From Bradyrhizobium diazoefficiens (GTDB taxonomy: Bacteria; Pseudomonadota; Alphaproteobacteria; Rhizobiales; Xanthobacteraceae), in NCBI RefSeq assembly GCF_016599855.1, contig NZ_CP067041.1, positions 6,664,501 to 6,728,500 of the forward strand: DNA of 64,000 bases, read 5' to 3'. How positions within the stretch are numbered: the first letter of the stretch is position 1; the number at the start of each line of letters is the position of its first letter. Made by a program: the position numbers and the translations under genes. The notes beneath the pieces are model-generated. The model saw only the letters and a list, made by a program, of their open reading frames with translations, did not search any database and was not told the DNA's origin. Below, one piece after another: positions 42,168 to 51,691 of the stretch.

Positions 42168-42698
42168 ATGACCACCCACCTTCAGTACGGTACACCCGCC
42201 AAAATCTTTCATTGGCTCATCGTCGTATTGCTTGCCGTGCAATACCCGATCGGCTGGTTCATGCCGGATATCCATCGGGGCATGAGCCCGGGCGCTGGCA
42301 TGACGTTTCATGTGTCGATCGGAATTACGATTCTGGTGCTGACCGCTCTGCGCCTCGTCTGGCGTGTTACCCATCCCGTCGCGCCCGAGAGCTCTCTTCC
42401 AACCTGGCAGCGCTTGTCTTCGGAGGCCGTACACTGGCTGCTTTACGCGTTGGTGCTGGCGACGACGATCTCGGGCTGGTTGTTTGCATGCTTCCGCGGA
42501 TGGTCTATTTCGTTCTTCTATCTCGTGCCGCTGCCGATGCTTGCGTCTGACAACGCAGCCGCCGGCCGCGCCATCGACGGCCTCCACCAAGCGATGGAAT
42601 GGGCGCTGCTCGTCACCATCGGCATTCACATCGCAGCCGCGTTCGCGCATATCTTCATCTATCGCAACCGCGTGATGCAGCGAATGCTGCCTGGGTAG
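42168..42698 (+). CDS. Cytochrome b561 (CybB-type)
   Basis: 176 residues with four membrane helices. The haem-binding histidines expected in the family are visible: KIFHWLIVVLL (His 15), MTFHVSIGITI (His 48), AVHWLLYALVL (near 89), and GLHQAMEWALL (near 139) with TIGIHIAAAFAH following. It is a di-haem inner-membrane electron carrier, often a quinol-linked reductase of superoxide or other oxidants. The gene stands alone, 26 bp after the remnant. Confidence 0.9.
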   Translation: MTTHLQYGTPAKIFHWLIVVLLAVQYPIGWFMPDIHRGMSPGAGMTFHVSIGITILVLTALRLVWRVTHPVAPESSLPTWQRLSSEAVHWLLYALVLATTISGWLFACFRGWSISFFYLVPLPMLASDNAAAGRAIDGLHQAMEWALLVTIGIHIAAAFAHIFIYRNRVMQRMLPG

Positions 42699-42875
42699 CT
42701 ATGGGCGCCTCACCCTTGACATCGTTTGGTCCGACGCTCGGCGTTTCCCTTTGCTCGCTGTGACGAGCTCACGGCAGAACTTCCACCTCCAAGTCAATGC
42801 CCATGCCGGGCGCACATACTGGATCGCCTGTTAAAGAACCGGGCGATGACACCCGAGTGCGTGGCGTCGTGGAAG

Positions 42876-43964
42876 TCAGCTATCGAACACGATCACGCTG
42901 CGCAGCGTCTTGCCGGCTTTCATGCTGGCAAAGCCTTCGTTGATCTCGCTCAGCTTCAGCTTGGCCGAGATCCAGTCCTCCAGATGCAGCCGGCCGCGGA
43001 GGTAGAAGTCGACCAGGCGCGGCATGTCCACGCGAAAATGGTTGGAGCCCATCGACGAGCCCTGAATCCGGCGCTCGCGCAAGAAATCAAAACCATGCAG
43101 CTCGATCTTCTGGCCGAACGGGATCATGCCGACGATGGTGGCGGTGCCGCCGGCGGCGAGCATGGCGAAGGCCTGCTCGGCGGTCTCCTTGCGGCCGAGC
43201 ACCTCGAAGGAATGCTGCACGCCGCCATTGGTGAGGTCGCGCACCTGTTTCACCACGTCGCCCTCGGCGGGATTGATGATGTCGGTCGCGCCCAGCTTGG
43301 TTGCGAGCTGGAGCTTTGCCGGATTGGTGTCGATGGCGATGATGCGCCCCGCGCCGGCGATCTGCGCACCGTTGATAGCGGCCATGCCGACGCCGCCACA
43401 GCCGATCACGGCGACGGTTTCGCCGGCCGTCACCTTCGCCGTATTCACGACCGCGCCGTAGCCGGTGATGACGCCGCAGCCGATCAGCGCGGCGAGATCG
43501 AGCGGCATTTCTTTTCGGATTTTGACGATCGCGTTCTCATGCACGAGCATCTGCTCGGCGAAAGACGAAAGATTGAGGAACTGGTGCAACTTTTCCGGCT
43601 TCGACCACTGCATCCGGTCGGAGACGCCCGGCAGCAACTTCACGGTGGTGTCGGTGCAGAGCACCGTGCGGCCTGTGGTGCAATTGTCGCAAGTGCCGCA
43701 GAACACGGACAAGCAGGTGACAACGTGGTCGCCGGGCTTCACGTAAGTCACGTCCGAACCCACTTGCTCGACGATCCCTGCGGATTCATGCCCGAGCACC
43801 GCAGGCAGCGGATGCGGGTAAAGGCCTTCCATGAAGTGCAGGTCGGAGTGGCAGAGGCCGGCGACCGCCGTGCGGATCAGAACCTCGCGCGGGCCGGGCT
43901 TCGGCAGGCTGACATCCTCGATGACCAGGGGCTTGTTGACTTCATAAAGGACCGCGGCCTTCAT
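42876..43964 (-). CDS. Zinc-dependent alcohol dehydrogenase (MDR family)
   Basis: 362 residues from ATG 43964; an upstream in-frame extension to 44030 is spurious. Catalytic zinc ligands: AGLCHSDLHF near 35-44 and GHESAGIVEQ near 60-69. The structural zinc site is the Cys set CGTCDNCTTGRTVLC near 94-108. The nucleotide fold GCGGVGMAAINGAQ lies near 180. This arrangement is that of long-chain or class III-like alcohol dehydrogenases. It lies 41 bp after the acyl-CoA dehydrogenase-like gene on the same strand, so the two are probably one operon. Confidence 0.92.
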   Translation of the reverse strand: MKAAVLYEVNKPLVIEDVSLPKPGPREVLIRTAVAGLCHSDLHFMEGLYPHPLPAVLGHESAGIVEQVGSDVTYVKPGDHVVTCLSVFCGTCDNCTTGRTVLCTDTTVKLLPGVSDRMQWSKPEKLHQFLNLSSFAEQMLVHENAIVKIRKEMPLDLAALIGCGVITGYGAVVNTAKVTAGETVAVIGCGGVGMAAINGAQIAGAGRIIAIDTNPAKLQLATKLGATDIINPAEGDVVKQVRDLTNGGVQHSFEVLGRKETAEQAFAMLAAGGTATIVGMIPFGQKIELHGFDFLRERRIQGSSMGSNHFRVDMPRLVDFYLRGRLHLEDWISAKLKLSEINEGFASMKAGKTLRSVIVFDS

Positions 43965-44004
43965 CGAGCACTCCCTATCGCGTTTTTTTGATCGTGGCCG
44001 CAGC

Positions 44005-45789
44005 CTACGCTGCCAGAACCAGTTCGCCAACCTCGCTCATGCCGGCATCGCGCTCGCCAAGCAGCAGCGTAGCGATTTTCGCCTGCTTGGCATTTTCCGT
44101 CAGCCGGAACGGATCGCTCGGCGCCACGCGGTGGTCGATCACCAGCCGCGACAGCAGTAGCCGACGCGCATCGCCGCGCATCTCGTGGATGCGGTGCGCT
44201 TCCCAGGCCAGCGCGACCGCGCTTGCGACATGATAGAGCAGGCTCGTTGCGCGCCGCGCATCGGCTTCGTTCTGGGATTTCCCCGCAACTTCGCGAGCAA
44301 AGCCGACCGCACGATCGACCAGGCCACGCAAATTGTCGCGCCAGGCCTGCGGCACGGCGACACTGTCATCCAGCCGCGCATGCAGATCAGCGGCGAGCGC
44401 GGATTCGGCGCCGTGGCGGCCGACCGCGCGCCGCAGCGCATCGATCGCAACGATGTTGCCGGTGCCTTCCCAGACCGAACCGAGATGCGCATCGCGCAGC
44501 AGCCGCGCGGTGGCGAATTCCTCGATATAACCGATGCCGCCGCGCATCTCGAGCGCATCGCCGCAGACTTTTCGCGCGTCGCGCGTCGCGCGGAATTTCA
44601 GGCTCGGCGTCAGGATGCGCAGCAACGCCGCCGCATCCTGGCTGCCGGCCTCGGCGCGGTCGAGCGCATCGGCGGTGAGGAAGCTCATCGACAGCGCCTG
44701 CTCGACCGGCAGCATGATTTTCAGCATCTGGCGGCGGCCGAGCGGCAGGTCGATGATGCGGTTGCCGAACACAATGCGGTTCTTCGCCACCGTCATCGCA
44801 TCATGATAGGCGCGGCGCATCAGTGCGGTGGATTTGACGCCGTTCGACAGCCGCGACGAATTCACCATTTCGGCCATCTGCACGAAGCCGCGGTCGAGCT
44901 TGCCGACCGCATAGGCAATTGCGCCTTCGAGCTTGATCTCGCCCGATGCCATCGAGCGGGTGCCGAGCTTGTCCTTGAGGCGCACGATCCGGTAGTGGTT
45001 CTGCGAGCCATCGTCGAGGAAGCGTGGCATCAGGAACAGGCCGACGCCACGCGTGCCGGGGCCGGCGCCTTCGGGCCGCGCCAGCAGCATCACGACCTTG
45101 GCGTCGGCGTTTGAGCAGAACCATTTTTCGCCATAGAGGCGCCAATGCTCGCCGTCCCGCACCGCGCGTGTCGTCAGTGTGCCGACATCGGAGCCGCCTT
45201 CCTTCTCGGTCATGAACTGGCCGCCTTGGGTCAGCTTGCTCATGTCGGTCTGGGTCAGACCGTCGAGATATTTCGCCTTCAGCGCGTCGCTGCCGAAATT
45301 CGAAAGGAGTTTTGCGCAGCCGTCCGTGACGTTGATCGGGCAGCCCATGCCGAATTCGGTCTGGTTGAACAGGAAGGTGAACGCGTGCTTGGCCACGACA
45401 GGGTATTTGTCGGGCCAGCCCATGATACCCTTGCGGATCGAAAGCGCGTGGATGCCGAACTCGCCGAACGCTGCTTTCTCCAATTCGCGATAAGCCGGAT
45501 GATATTCGATCCACTGCACGTCGCGGCCGAATTTGTCGCGATGATGGAGCAGCGGGACGTGCCGGTCCGCAAGCCGCGCGCAGTCATCGAGATGGCCGCC
45601 GGCGAGTTCGCCGAGACGGTCGAGATGCGGTTCGATGTGGCGAAATAGCGGCTCGGGCAGATGGATGCGCAACAGGTCCGCCAGTGCCCGATCGGCGCGA
45701 TAGAAATTCATGCCAGTGGTATCGGGCGCCAGCAAGCCGGATGGTGCGGCCGCGACATGTTCTGGCTGCGCTGTGACCGGCTTGTGCAT
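44005..45789 (-). CDS. AidB-like acyl-CoA dehydrogenase
   Basis: 594 residues from ATG 45789 (an extension to 45819 is unlikely). The acyl-CoA dehydrogenase fold is long and AidB-like: TQGGQFMTEKEGGSDVGTLT near 185-204 (FAD site), EKWFCSNADAKVVMLLARPE near 220-239, the later MRGGIGYIEEFATARLLRDA near 415-434, and LGSVWEGTGNIVAIDALRRA near 436-455. AidB is flavin-dependent and induced by alkylating stress, but many paralogs act on ordinary acyl-CoA. It is the first gene of the operon with the alcohol dehydrogenase, suggesting a fatty-acid or alcohol pathway. Confidence 0.9.
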   Translation of the reverse strand: MHKPVTAQPEHVAAAPSGLLAPDTTGMNFYRADRALADLLRIHLPEPLFRHIEPHLDRLGELAGGHLDDCARLADRHVPLLHHRDKFGRDVQWIEYHPAYRELEKAAFGEFGIHALSIRKGIMGWPDKYPVVAKHAFTFLFNQTEFGMGCPINVTDGCAKLLSNFGSDALKAKYLDGLTQTDMSKLTQGGQFMTEKEGGSDVGTLTTRAVRDGEHWRLYGEKWFCSNADAKVVMLLARPEGAGPGTRGVGLFLMPRFLDDGSQNHYRIVRLKDKLGTRSMASGEIKLEGAIAYAVGKLDRGFVQMAEMVNSSRLSNGVKSTALMRRAYHDAMTVAKNRIVFGNRIIDLPLGRRQMLKIMLPVEQALSMSFLTADALDRAEAGSQDAAALLRILTPSLKFRATRDARKVCGDALEMRGGIGYIEEFATARLLRDAHLGSVWEGTGNIVAIDALRRAVGRHGAESALAADLHARLDDSVAVPQAWRDNLRGLVDRAVGFAREVAGKSQNEADARRATSLLYHVASAVALAWEAHRIHEMRGDARRLLLSRLVIDHRVAPSDPFRLTENAKQAKIATLLLGERDAGMSEVGELVLAA

Positions 45790-46022
45790 GATCGCCCTCT
45801 TGGTTTCGCCCAATGGCAATTCTTATCGCTTGCCGCTTGAGATGATGTCGATCATGCTCCAATCGCGAGTAGCGATAAAGCCGCAAAGTGTCAGGGAGGC
45901 ATGATCGCCGTGACGGAGCAATTCGCTCTGCGGAATTGTGACCGGCTGGCCCGGGATTCCAACTGGTCGTCCGCACGGCGGATGCATAGATCAGCAACGT
46001 CCCGTCCTCGAGAGATCACGCC

Positions 46023-46724
46023 ATGGAACATCCGAAATACAAGATCGCTCTCATCGTCGGCGCCGGCGAAGGCCTGAGCGCCTCGCTGGCGCGGCTGCTC
46101 TCCGCGCAAGACATTCGCGTCGCGCTGGCCGCGCGCCAGATCGAGAAACTTGGCGCGCTCTGCTCCGAGACCGGCGCAAAAGCCTATGCCTGCAACGCCA
46201 CCGAGCCTGATGAGGTCGAGCGGCTGTTTGGCCTCGTCGAGCGCGAGATCGGCACGCCGGATCTCGTCGTCTACAACGCCAGCGGCCGTTCGCGCGGACC
46301 GTTCGTCGACCTTGTCCCGGCCGACGTCGCGAACGCGATCGCGGTCAGCGCCTATGGCGGCTTCCTGGTGGCGCAGCAGGCGGCCAAGCGCATGCTGCCG
46401 AACAAGCACGGCGCGATCCTGTTCACGGGAGCTTCGGCAAGTGTCAAAGGCTATGCGCAGTCCACGCCGTTCGCGATGGGCAAGTTCGCGCTGCGCGGGC
46501 TGGCGCAGAGCATGGCGCGCGAGCTGTCGCCGCAGGGCATCCACGTCGCGCATTTCGTCATCGACGGCGGCATCCGCAGCGCGGCGCGGACCGAGCCGTT
46601 GAATAAGCCGGATTCGATGCTCGATCCCGATGCGATCGCGGAGAGCTATTGGAACGTACTACAGCAGCCGCGCAGTGCCTGGAGCTGGGAGCTCGAGCTG
46701 CGGCCCTGGGTGGAGAAGTTTTGA
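46023..46724 (+). CDS. SDR-family protein with Phe at the catalytic Tyr position
   Basis: 233 residues. Cofactor site IALIVGAGEGLSASLARLLS near 8-27, VVYNASGRSRGP near 82-93. At the active site the usual YxxxK reads FAMGK (near 151-155): Lys is kept, Tyr is Phe. The C-terminal half (ELSPQGIHVAHFVIDGGIRS) is typical of this SDR subgroup, which from memory often carries Phe here. Activity as an ordinary dehydrogenase is doubtful. It is followed by a palindromic repeat and an enoyl-CoA hydratase gene. Confidence 0.85.
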   Translation: MEHPKYKIALIVGAGEGLSASLARLLSAQDIRVALAARQIEKLGALCSETGAKAYACNATEPDEVERLFGLVEREIGTPDLVVYNASGRSRGPFVDLVPADVANAIAVSAYGGFLVAQQAAKRMLPNKHGAILFTGASASVKGYAQSTPFAMGKFALRGLAQSMARELSPQGIHVAHFVIDGGIRSAARTEPLNKPDSMLDPDAIAESYWNVLQQPRSAWSWELELRPWVEKF

Positions 46725-46733
46725 ATGAGCTGC

Positions 46734-46822
46734 CGCAGGGTGGGCAAAGGCGCATAGCGCCGTGCCCACCACCGATCGCGAAGAAACAAATGGTGGGCAC
46801 GCTTCGCTTTGCCCACCCTACG
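46734..46822. repeat. Palindromic intergenic repeat, family A, copy 3
   Basis: CGCAGGGTGGGCAAAG (46734-46749) and CTTTGCCCACCCTACG (46807-46822) with inner CGTGCCCACCA / TGGTGGGCACG. One arm has a C where the others have T. It lies between the SDR and enoyl-CoA hydratase genes. Confidence 0.9.
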
Positions 46823-46838
46823 AGAGCGGGGACGACCA

Positions 46839-47669
46839 ATGACCACAGAAATCACTATCGACACCGGCACCAATGAACTCCTTTGCGTCGTCCGCGACCG
46901 CGTCGCATTGATCACGCTGAACCGGCCTGAAGCACGTAACTCGCTGTCGGACACGCTGACGCCGGCCCTGCGCACGATGATCCGCCTTTGCGGTGAAGAT
47001 CCGAATGTCGGGGCCCTCCTGCTTACCGGCGCCGGCGAAGCCTTCTGCGCCGGCGGCAACGTCAAGGGCATGGGCACGCATCGCGATCCCAAAAAGCTGG
47101 AGATGTCGCTGGAGGACCGCATCGCCGATCTCCAGGAGCGGCAGCGGCTGCTCACTGGCGCGCTGGTGTCGGTGCGCAAGCCGACCATCGCCGCACTCCC
47201 CGGCCCCGCAGTTGGCGCCGGGCTCGCCATCGCGATGGCCTGCGACATCCGCATCGCCGCGCAATCGGCCTTCGTCGCCACCGGCTATGCCCGCATCGCG
47301 CTGTCAGGCGATTACGGCATCGCCTGGTTGCTGACGCGCCTCGTCGGCACGGCGCGGGCGCGCGAATTGATGTTCACCGGCGACCGCGTCGATGCCGCGC
47401 GCTGCGAGGCGATCGGCCTAGTCAACCGCGTGGTGCCCGATGACAAGCTCCAGTCTGAGGCCTTTGCGCTGGCAGAGTCGCTCGCCGAAGGCCCACACCT
47501 AGCGCTGCGCTATATGAAAGACAATCTGGACGAAGCGCTGCTATTCGACTTCGAGACCGCCCGGGATCACGAGGCCGAACGGCTGGTCCGCCTGACTACG
47601 ACCGCCGATCACAAGGAGGCGGTGCAGGCCTTCATCGAGAAGCGCAAGGCGGTGTTCACGGGGAAATAG
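46839..47669 (+). CDS. Enoyl-CoA hydratase/isomerase
   Basis: 276 residues from ATG 46839. Crotonase signatures: LITLNRPEARNSLSDTLTP near 23-41, GAGEAFCAGGNVKGMG near 64-79 (oxyanion), and LPGPAVGAGLAIAMACDIRI near 120-139. The hydratase glutamates are not both visible (AVGAGLA replaces GGGxE), so the reaction may be isomerisation or other. It may work with the acyl-CoA dehydrogenase and alcohol dehydrogenase encoded on the other strand at 42.9-45.8 kb, but this is only by proximity. Confidence 0.85.
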   Translation: MTTEITIDTGTNELLCVVRDRVALITLNRPEARNSLSDTLTPALRTMIRLCGEDPNVGALLLTGAGEAFCAGGNVKGMGTHRDPKKLEMSLEDRIADLQERQRLLTGALVSVRKPTIAALPGPAVGAGLAIAMACDIRIAAQSAFVATGYARIALSGDYGIAWLLTRLVGTARARELMFTGDRVDAARCEAIGLVNRVVPDDKLQSEAFALAESLAEGPHLALRYMKDNLDEALLFDFETARDHEAERLVRLTTTADHKEAVQAFIEKRKAVFTGK

Positions 47670-47687
47670 GCACGTGCTGCGTGAAGA

Positions 47688-47724
47688 CAAAAAAAGCCCG
47701 GCTCTGGATGGCCAGGGCCGGGCT
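47688..47724 (-). terminator. Terminator for the GNAT gene
   Basis: On the minus strand AGCCCGGC / GCCGGGCT plus CCTGG / tCTGG (47695-47724) is followed by a run of seven or more T (A-run at 47688-47695 on the plus strand). Strong intrinsic terminator at the end of the gene that stops at 47735. Confidence 0.9.
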
Positions 47725-47734
47725 CGGAGTGATG

Positions 47735-48358
47735 TCAGGCCGAGGCTGAGGGGCTGTCGGCCTGACGGGAAAGGGCAGCAAGACGCCAGCTCGCGCAGGG
47801 AATGTCTTTCGGCGCAAGGTGTATCTCCTTATCGAAGCGGACCAGCTTCCAATCGTCGGGATGATTGACGAAGGCGAAGCCGGATTTGCGCGCGAGCGAG
47901 ATCATGGTCTGGTTGGAGCGCAGCGTGTCGCCAAACATGTGCTCGGCGCCAAGCGCGGCTGCGCGGCATTCGAGGTTCTTCATGAGTGCCGTCGCGATGC
48001 CGTGGCCCTGCCAGCCGTCGTCCACCGACAGGCCGAATTCGAGCGTCGAGGTCTCCTCGTGCAAGGCATAGCGCGCCTCGGCGACGATCGTCTCGAAGCC
48101 GTCGATCATCTTGGTCGCGACCACGGTGAAGCGCTCGCGCTCACCGACCTGGAGGAAGTCGTGCAGCAGCCCCTTCGGCAGCTCGCTGATCGCGCCGAAG
48201 AAGCGGTTGTAGCGGGAACGGGTCGAGAGCGAGCGGAAATAGTGTTGAAGCTCGTCGGTGTCGCGCGGCTCGACGAAGCGCACATTGACCGCCTCACCCT
48301 GCCGGGTGCGCAGCGTATCCGAGTACTGCTTCAGGTCTTTCAGGCGTAGAATGCTCAT
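47735..48358 (-). CDS. GNAT family N-acetyltransferase
   Basis: 207 residues. The GNAT fold is shown by VRFVEPRDTDELQHYFRSLS near 26-45, the acetyl-CoA loop VDDGWQGHGIATALMKNLEC near 112-131 (Q/RxxGxG/A form), and RSNQTMISLARKSGFAFVNH near 147-166. It acetylates an amine on a small molecule or protein; the acceptor is unknown. The C-terminal ~25 residues are an unrelated tail. It ends at a clear terminator. Confidence 0.88.
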   Translation of the reverse strand: MSILRLKDLKQYSDTLRTRQGEAVNVRFVEPRDTDELQHYFRSLSTRSRYNRFFGAISELPKGLLHDFLQVGERERFTVVATKMIDGFETIVAEARYALHEETSTLEFGLSVDDGWQGHGIATALMKNLECRAAALGAEHMFGDTLRSNQTMISLARKSGFAFVNHPDDWKLVRFDKEIHLAPKDIPCASWRLAALSRQADSPSASA

Positions 48359-48426
48359 GACACGAGCCCTTCACAAAGGGGACCGCCGGCGCCCCTGTGA
48401 TCAGGCGGCGCCGGCCTGGCGGCCAA

Positions 48427-48630
48427 TCAGGCCCGCCAAAAGGGTTTCTCGGCTTCATAGGCGATGTCGCTCCACGACAGGCCGACGTCGTGGAGATCGC
48501 GGGCCGTCCAGTTGGTCAGCTCGCGGCGGGTCCGGTAGCGCTCGTGCCAGACATGGAGGGTCTCGCCGATCTGCTGGATCAGGCCCGATGCATGATGATT
48601 TGTCATCGAATTGTGGGTCAAAGTAGACAT
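48427..48630 (-). CDS. DUF1127 small protein
   Basis: 67 residues, with a strong RBS (AAGGAGCTGAAC) before ATG 48630. The DUF1127 signature is in the C-terminal half: RTRRELTNWTARDLHDVGLS near 34-53, then a basic-aromatic tail. Members are short, arginine-rich proteins; some bind RNA or affect phosphate and carbon metabolism in other alphaproteobacteria. It is divergent from the LysR gene that starts 110 bp away. Confidence 0.9.
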   Translation of the reverse strand: MSTLTHNSMTNHHASGLIQQIGETLHVWHERYRTRRELTNWTARDLHDVGLSWSDIAYEAEKPFWRA

Positions 48631-48740
48631 GTTCAGCTCCTTGAGCTAACTTGGACGCTAATATCCGCTTCTAAGTGCACTGCCGCAAACGACAATTTGT
48701 ACCCCTTCGCATGAAATAAACTCATCCATCCTGCTGCCAA

Positions 48741-49634
48741 ATGACTGCCAGATTGCCGTCACTGAACGGATTGCGGGCCTTTGAAGCCGCCGCGCGCCAC
48801 CTCAGCTTCACGCTGGCGGCGAGCGAACTCAACGTGACGCAGACCGCGATCAGCCATCAGATCCGCCGCCTCGAGGAGGAGCTCGGCATCCGCCTGTTCA
48901 TTCGGCAGAACCGCGCGCTGGCGCTGACGCCGGAGGCGCGCGATTACCTGCCGGGCGTACGCGCCGCTTTCAACGACCTCCGCCTCGCCACCGACCGGCT
49001 GCTGCGCAAGGACGAGGACAAGGTGCTGACGATCTCGACCATTGCCTCGCTGGCCGCGAAGTGGCTGCTGCCGCGGCTGACGGACTTCCAGGAGAGCCAT
49101 CCCGGCATCGACGTCCGCATCACCACCTCGACCAGCCTCGTCGATTTCCAGCGCGACAATGTCGATGCCGCGATCCGCTACGGCCGTGGCCAGTGGCCGG
49201 GCGTTCGCGCCGAATGGCTGATGGCGGACGAGTTGTTTCCGGTGTGCAGCCCCTCGCTCCTTCGCCGCGACAAGCCGCTGCGCCAGCCCGAAGATTTGAA
49301 GGACCACGTGCTGCTGCATACCAACAACGGCGACGATTGGCGGCTCTGGCTGACCGCAGCGGGACTGCCGACCGGCATCTCCCGGCAGCCCGGCATCACC
49401 TTCGACATGACCTTCGTGACGGTGCAGGCCGCGATCGATGGCATGGGCGTGGCGATGGGACGGACCTCCTACGTCCAGGACGACATCGCCAAGGGCCGTC
49501 TCGTCGTGCCCTTCAAGATCGCGTTGCCAGCGGATGCCGGCTTCTATCTGGTCTCACCGGAGGGCCGCCGCGAGGCGCCGAAGCTTGCCGCGTTCCGCCA
49601 ATGGATGATCGCGGCAACGCAGAATAAAGCCTGA
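48741..49634 (+). CDS. LysR family regulator, GcvA type
   Basis: 297 residues. The opening PSLNGLRAFEAAARHLSFTL with ELNVTQTAISHQIRRLEEEL near 29-48 is the GcvA-like winged HTH. The effector domain from ~90 follows the GcvA pattern (TISTIASLAAKWLLPRLTDF). GcvA-type proteins often control aminotransferases, beta-lactamases or transporters; the best local candidate is the MFS carrier that starts 141 bp downstream. Divergent from the DUF1127 gene. Confidence 0.9.
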   Translation: MTARLPSLNGLRAFEAAARHLSFTLAASELNVTQTAISHQIRRLEEELGIRLFIRQNRALALTPEARDYLPGVRAAFNDLRLATDRLLRKDEDKVLTISTIASLAAKWLLPRLTDFQESHPGIDVRITTSTSLVDFQRDNVDAAIRYGRGQWPGVRAEWLMADELFPVCSPSLLRRDKPLRQPEDLKDHVLLHTNNGDDWRLWLTAAGLPTGISRQPGITFDMTFVTVQAAIDGMGVAMGRTSYVQDDIAKGRLVVPFKIALPADAGFYLVSPEGRREAPKLAAFRQWMIAATQNKA

Positions 49635-49775
49635 AAAATCATCAACTTCCGCAGCGAAATGGGTTGACTCGCAACGTCCTGCGCGAGAGGGGTTAGACAG
49701 ATTGTCGCAGCATTAATCTGTCGCCTTGCCGTGAAATGAGTTCCGGTCCGGCCACGTCTTCAGGGGAGTAACGTC

Positions 49776-51107
49776 ATGGCTGGACCAGCCACCTCAACCA
49801 ATCCGCCCGCCGTCAAGTCACGCATCGGCGCGATCCTGCGCGCCACATCAGGTAATTTCCTCGAACAGTTCGACTTTTTCCTGTTCGGCTTCTATGCCGC
49901 CGCGATCGGCAAGGCGTTCTTCCCCTCGACGAACGAGACCGCGTCGCTGCTCAACACCTTTGGCGTGTTCTGGCTCGGCGCACTCATGCGTCCTGTCGGC
50001 GCGATCGTGCTCGGCGCCTATATCGATCGCATCGGCCGCCGCCAGGGCCTGATCGTTACGCTCGGCATCATGGCCATAGGCACCGTCGTGATCGCATTCT
50101 GTCCGAGCTACGCGACCATTGGTATCGCGGCCCCGGTCGTCGTGCTGACGGGCCGTTTGCTGCAAGGCTTCTCCGCCGGCGTCGAGCTCGGCGGCGTATC
50201 GGTCTATCTCGCGGAGATCTCGACGCCCGGCAATCGCGGCTTCTACACCTCGTTCCAGTCGTCGAGCCAGCAGGTCGCGATCTTCGTGGCCTCGATCCTC
50301 GGCTATCTGCTCTCCGAGGTGATGCCGGCCGACACGGTCGCTGCCTGGGGCTGGCGCATTCCCTTCTTCGTCGGCTGCCTGATCATTCCGCTGATCTTCT
50401 TCCTGCGACGTACGCTGGAGGAGACGCCGGCGTTTCTGGCCATGAAGAAGCACCCGACCGCCAGCGAAGTCTTCGCCTCCGCGCTCGCCAACTGGCGCAT
50501 CGTCATCCTCGGCATGATGATCGCGATCCTGACCACGACGACGTTCTACTTCGTCACCGTGTACACGCCGACCTTCGGCAAGACCGTGCTAAAGCTGTCG
50601 ACGCAGGATGCGCTTCTGGTCACGCTGCTGGTCGCCGTTACGAACTTTATCTGGAATCCGATCGGCGGCGCGCTGTCCGATCGCGTCGGCCGCAAGCCGG
50701 TGCTGATCGGCATCGCCACGTTGTCGCTGCTCACCGCTTATCCGGCGCTGAGCTGGCTGGTGGCGGCGCCGACCTTCGGCAAGCTGCTCGCGGTCGAGAT
50801 GATGTTCTCGTTCTACTTCGGCATGTATAGCGGCACCATGCTCGGTGCGTTGGTCGAGATCGTGCCCGCGCATGTGCGCACGACCTGCTTCTCGCTGGCG
50901 TTCGCGCTCGCCGCCGCGCTGTTCGGCACGTTCACGCCGTTCGCCTCGACCTTGCTGATCGAGCATACCGGCAACAAGGCCGCGCCCGGTGCCTGGCTGA
51001 TGTTTGCGGCCGTGCTCGGCATCATCGCGGCGCTGATCGTCTACCGCGGCGGCGGCAAGGCGGTGCCGACGTATGATCCGGTAGCGGAGCCGGTCACGGG
51101 GCTTTGA
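49776..51107 (+). CDS. MFS transporter, citrate/tricarballylate-proton symporter type
   Basis: 443 residues, start after AGGGGAGTAA. Twelve membrane helices. The sequence [20 protein letters not shown] near 28-47 is the metabolite-H+ symporter signature with the conserved Asp. The loop [18 protein letters not shown] near 84-101 is MFS motif A, and [20 protein letters not shown] near 123-142 is motif B-like. It likely imports a carboxylic acid with protons. The operon downstream on the other strand contains amidohydrolases, so the same pathway is conceivable. Confidence 0.88.
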   Translation: MAGPATSTNPPAVKSRIGAILRATSGNFLEQFDFFLFGFYAAAIGKAFFPSTNETASLLNTFGVFWLGALMRPVGAIVLGAYIDRIGRRQGLIVTLGIMAIGTVVIAFCPSYATIGIAAPVVVLTGRLLQGFSAGVELGGVSVYLAEISTPGNRGFYTSFQSSSQQVAIFVASILGYLLSEVMPADTVAAWGWRIPFFVGCLIIPLIFFLRRTLEETPAFLAMKKHPTASEVFASALANWRIVILGMMIAILTTTTFYFVTVYTPTFGKTVLKLSTQDALLVTLLVAVTNFIWNPIGGALSDRVGRKPVLIGIATLSLLTAYPALSWLVAAPTFGKLLAVEMMFSFYFGMYSGTMLGALVEIVPAHVRTTCFSLAFALAAALFGTFTPFASTLLIEHTGNKAAPGAWLMFAAVLGIIAALIVYRGGGKAVPTYDPVAEPVTGL

Positions 51108-51112
51108 GACGA

Positions 51113-51219
51113 TGTCATTCCGGGGCGCCTCGAAGAGGCGAACCCGGAATCCTTTTCTCCCAGCATTCCTGACGCACGATGAATTCCGGGCTCGATGTTT
51201 CGCATCACCCGGAATGACA
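51113..51219. repeat. Palindromic intergenic repeat, family F
   Basis: TGTCATTCCGGG (51113-51124) and CCCGGAATGACA (51208-51219) are perfect 12-bp arms; inner GAACCCGGAATCC / GAATTCCGGGCTC also pair partly. It lies between the convergent MFS and Rieske genes. Confidence 0.88.
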
Positions 51220-51225
51220 GTGCCG

Positions 51226-51639
51226 CTACAGCTCCACCACCACGTAATCGCTCTCGAGCTTCACCGTGACGGTTTCGGCGACATACGGCCCCTTCACCAC
51301 GCTCGCGCCCGGCTCGACATGGGCCGAATAGGCCTTCACGCGGAAGCGGCGGGGGTCGCAATAGGACTGGCCGGTGCGAATATCGAACTCCCAGCCGTGC
51401 CAGGGGCAGCGGATGACCTCGCCGAGTTTTGTGTATTCGATCTCGCCGGGCTCCTTCGATTGCGCCAGCCCGATCAGCGGGCCTTCGCACAACGCGGCGC
51501 CCTGATGCGGGCAACGGTTCATCAGGCCGAAATATTCGCCCTTGATGTTGAAGACCGCGATCGGCCGGCCGTCGATCTCCAGAAATTTTCGCGTGCCCGG
51601 CGGAAGCTCATCGACCGCGGCGACCACATGCCGCGCCAT
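51226..51639 (-). CDS. Rieske [2Fe-2S] domain protein
   Basis: 137 residues from ATG 51639; the longer frame to 51792 is upstream noise. The cluster ligands are CPHQGA near 42-47 and CPWHGWEFD near 76-84 (CxH...CxxH), the pattern of Rieske ferredoxins or of oxygenase components. The protein is a stand-alone Rieske domain with no catalytic iron domain, so it probably acts as an electron carrier. It is the last gene of an operon with two amidohydrolases (53 bp after the second). Confidence 0.9.
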   Translation of the reverse strand: MARHVVAAVDELPPGTRKFLEIDGRPIAVFNIKGEYFGLMNRCPHQGAALCEGPLIGLAQSKEPGEIEYTKLGEVIRCPWHGWEFDIRTGQSYCDPRRFRVKAYSAHVEPGASVVKGPYVAETVTVKLESDYVVVEL

Positions 51640-51691
51640 GCTTATGTCTCCAGCATGATCTGATCGGAAAACCGCTTCACACTTTTCCGGA

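Noticed and set aside
48427..48630. DUF1127 gene as a regulatory RNA or leader peptide
   Set aside because: It has a strong ribosome site and the typical DUF1127 C-terminal signature, so it is a normal short protein gene.
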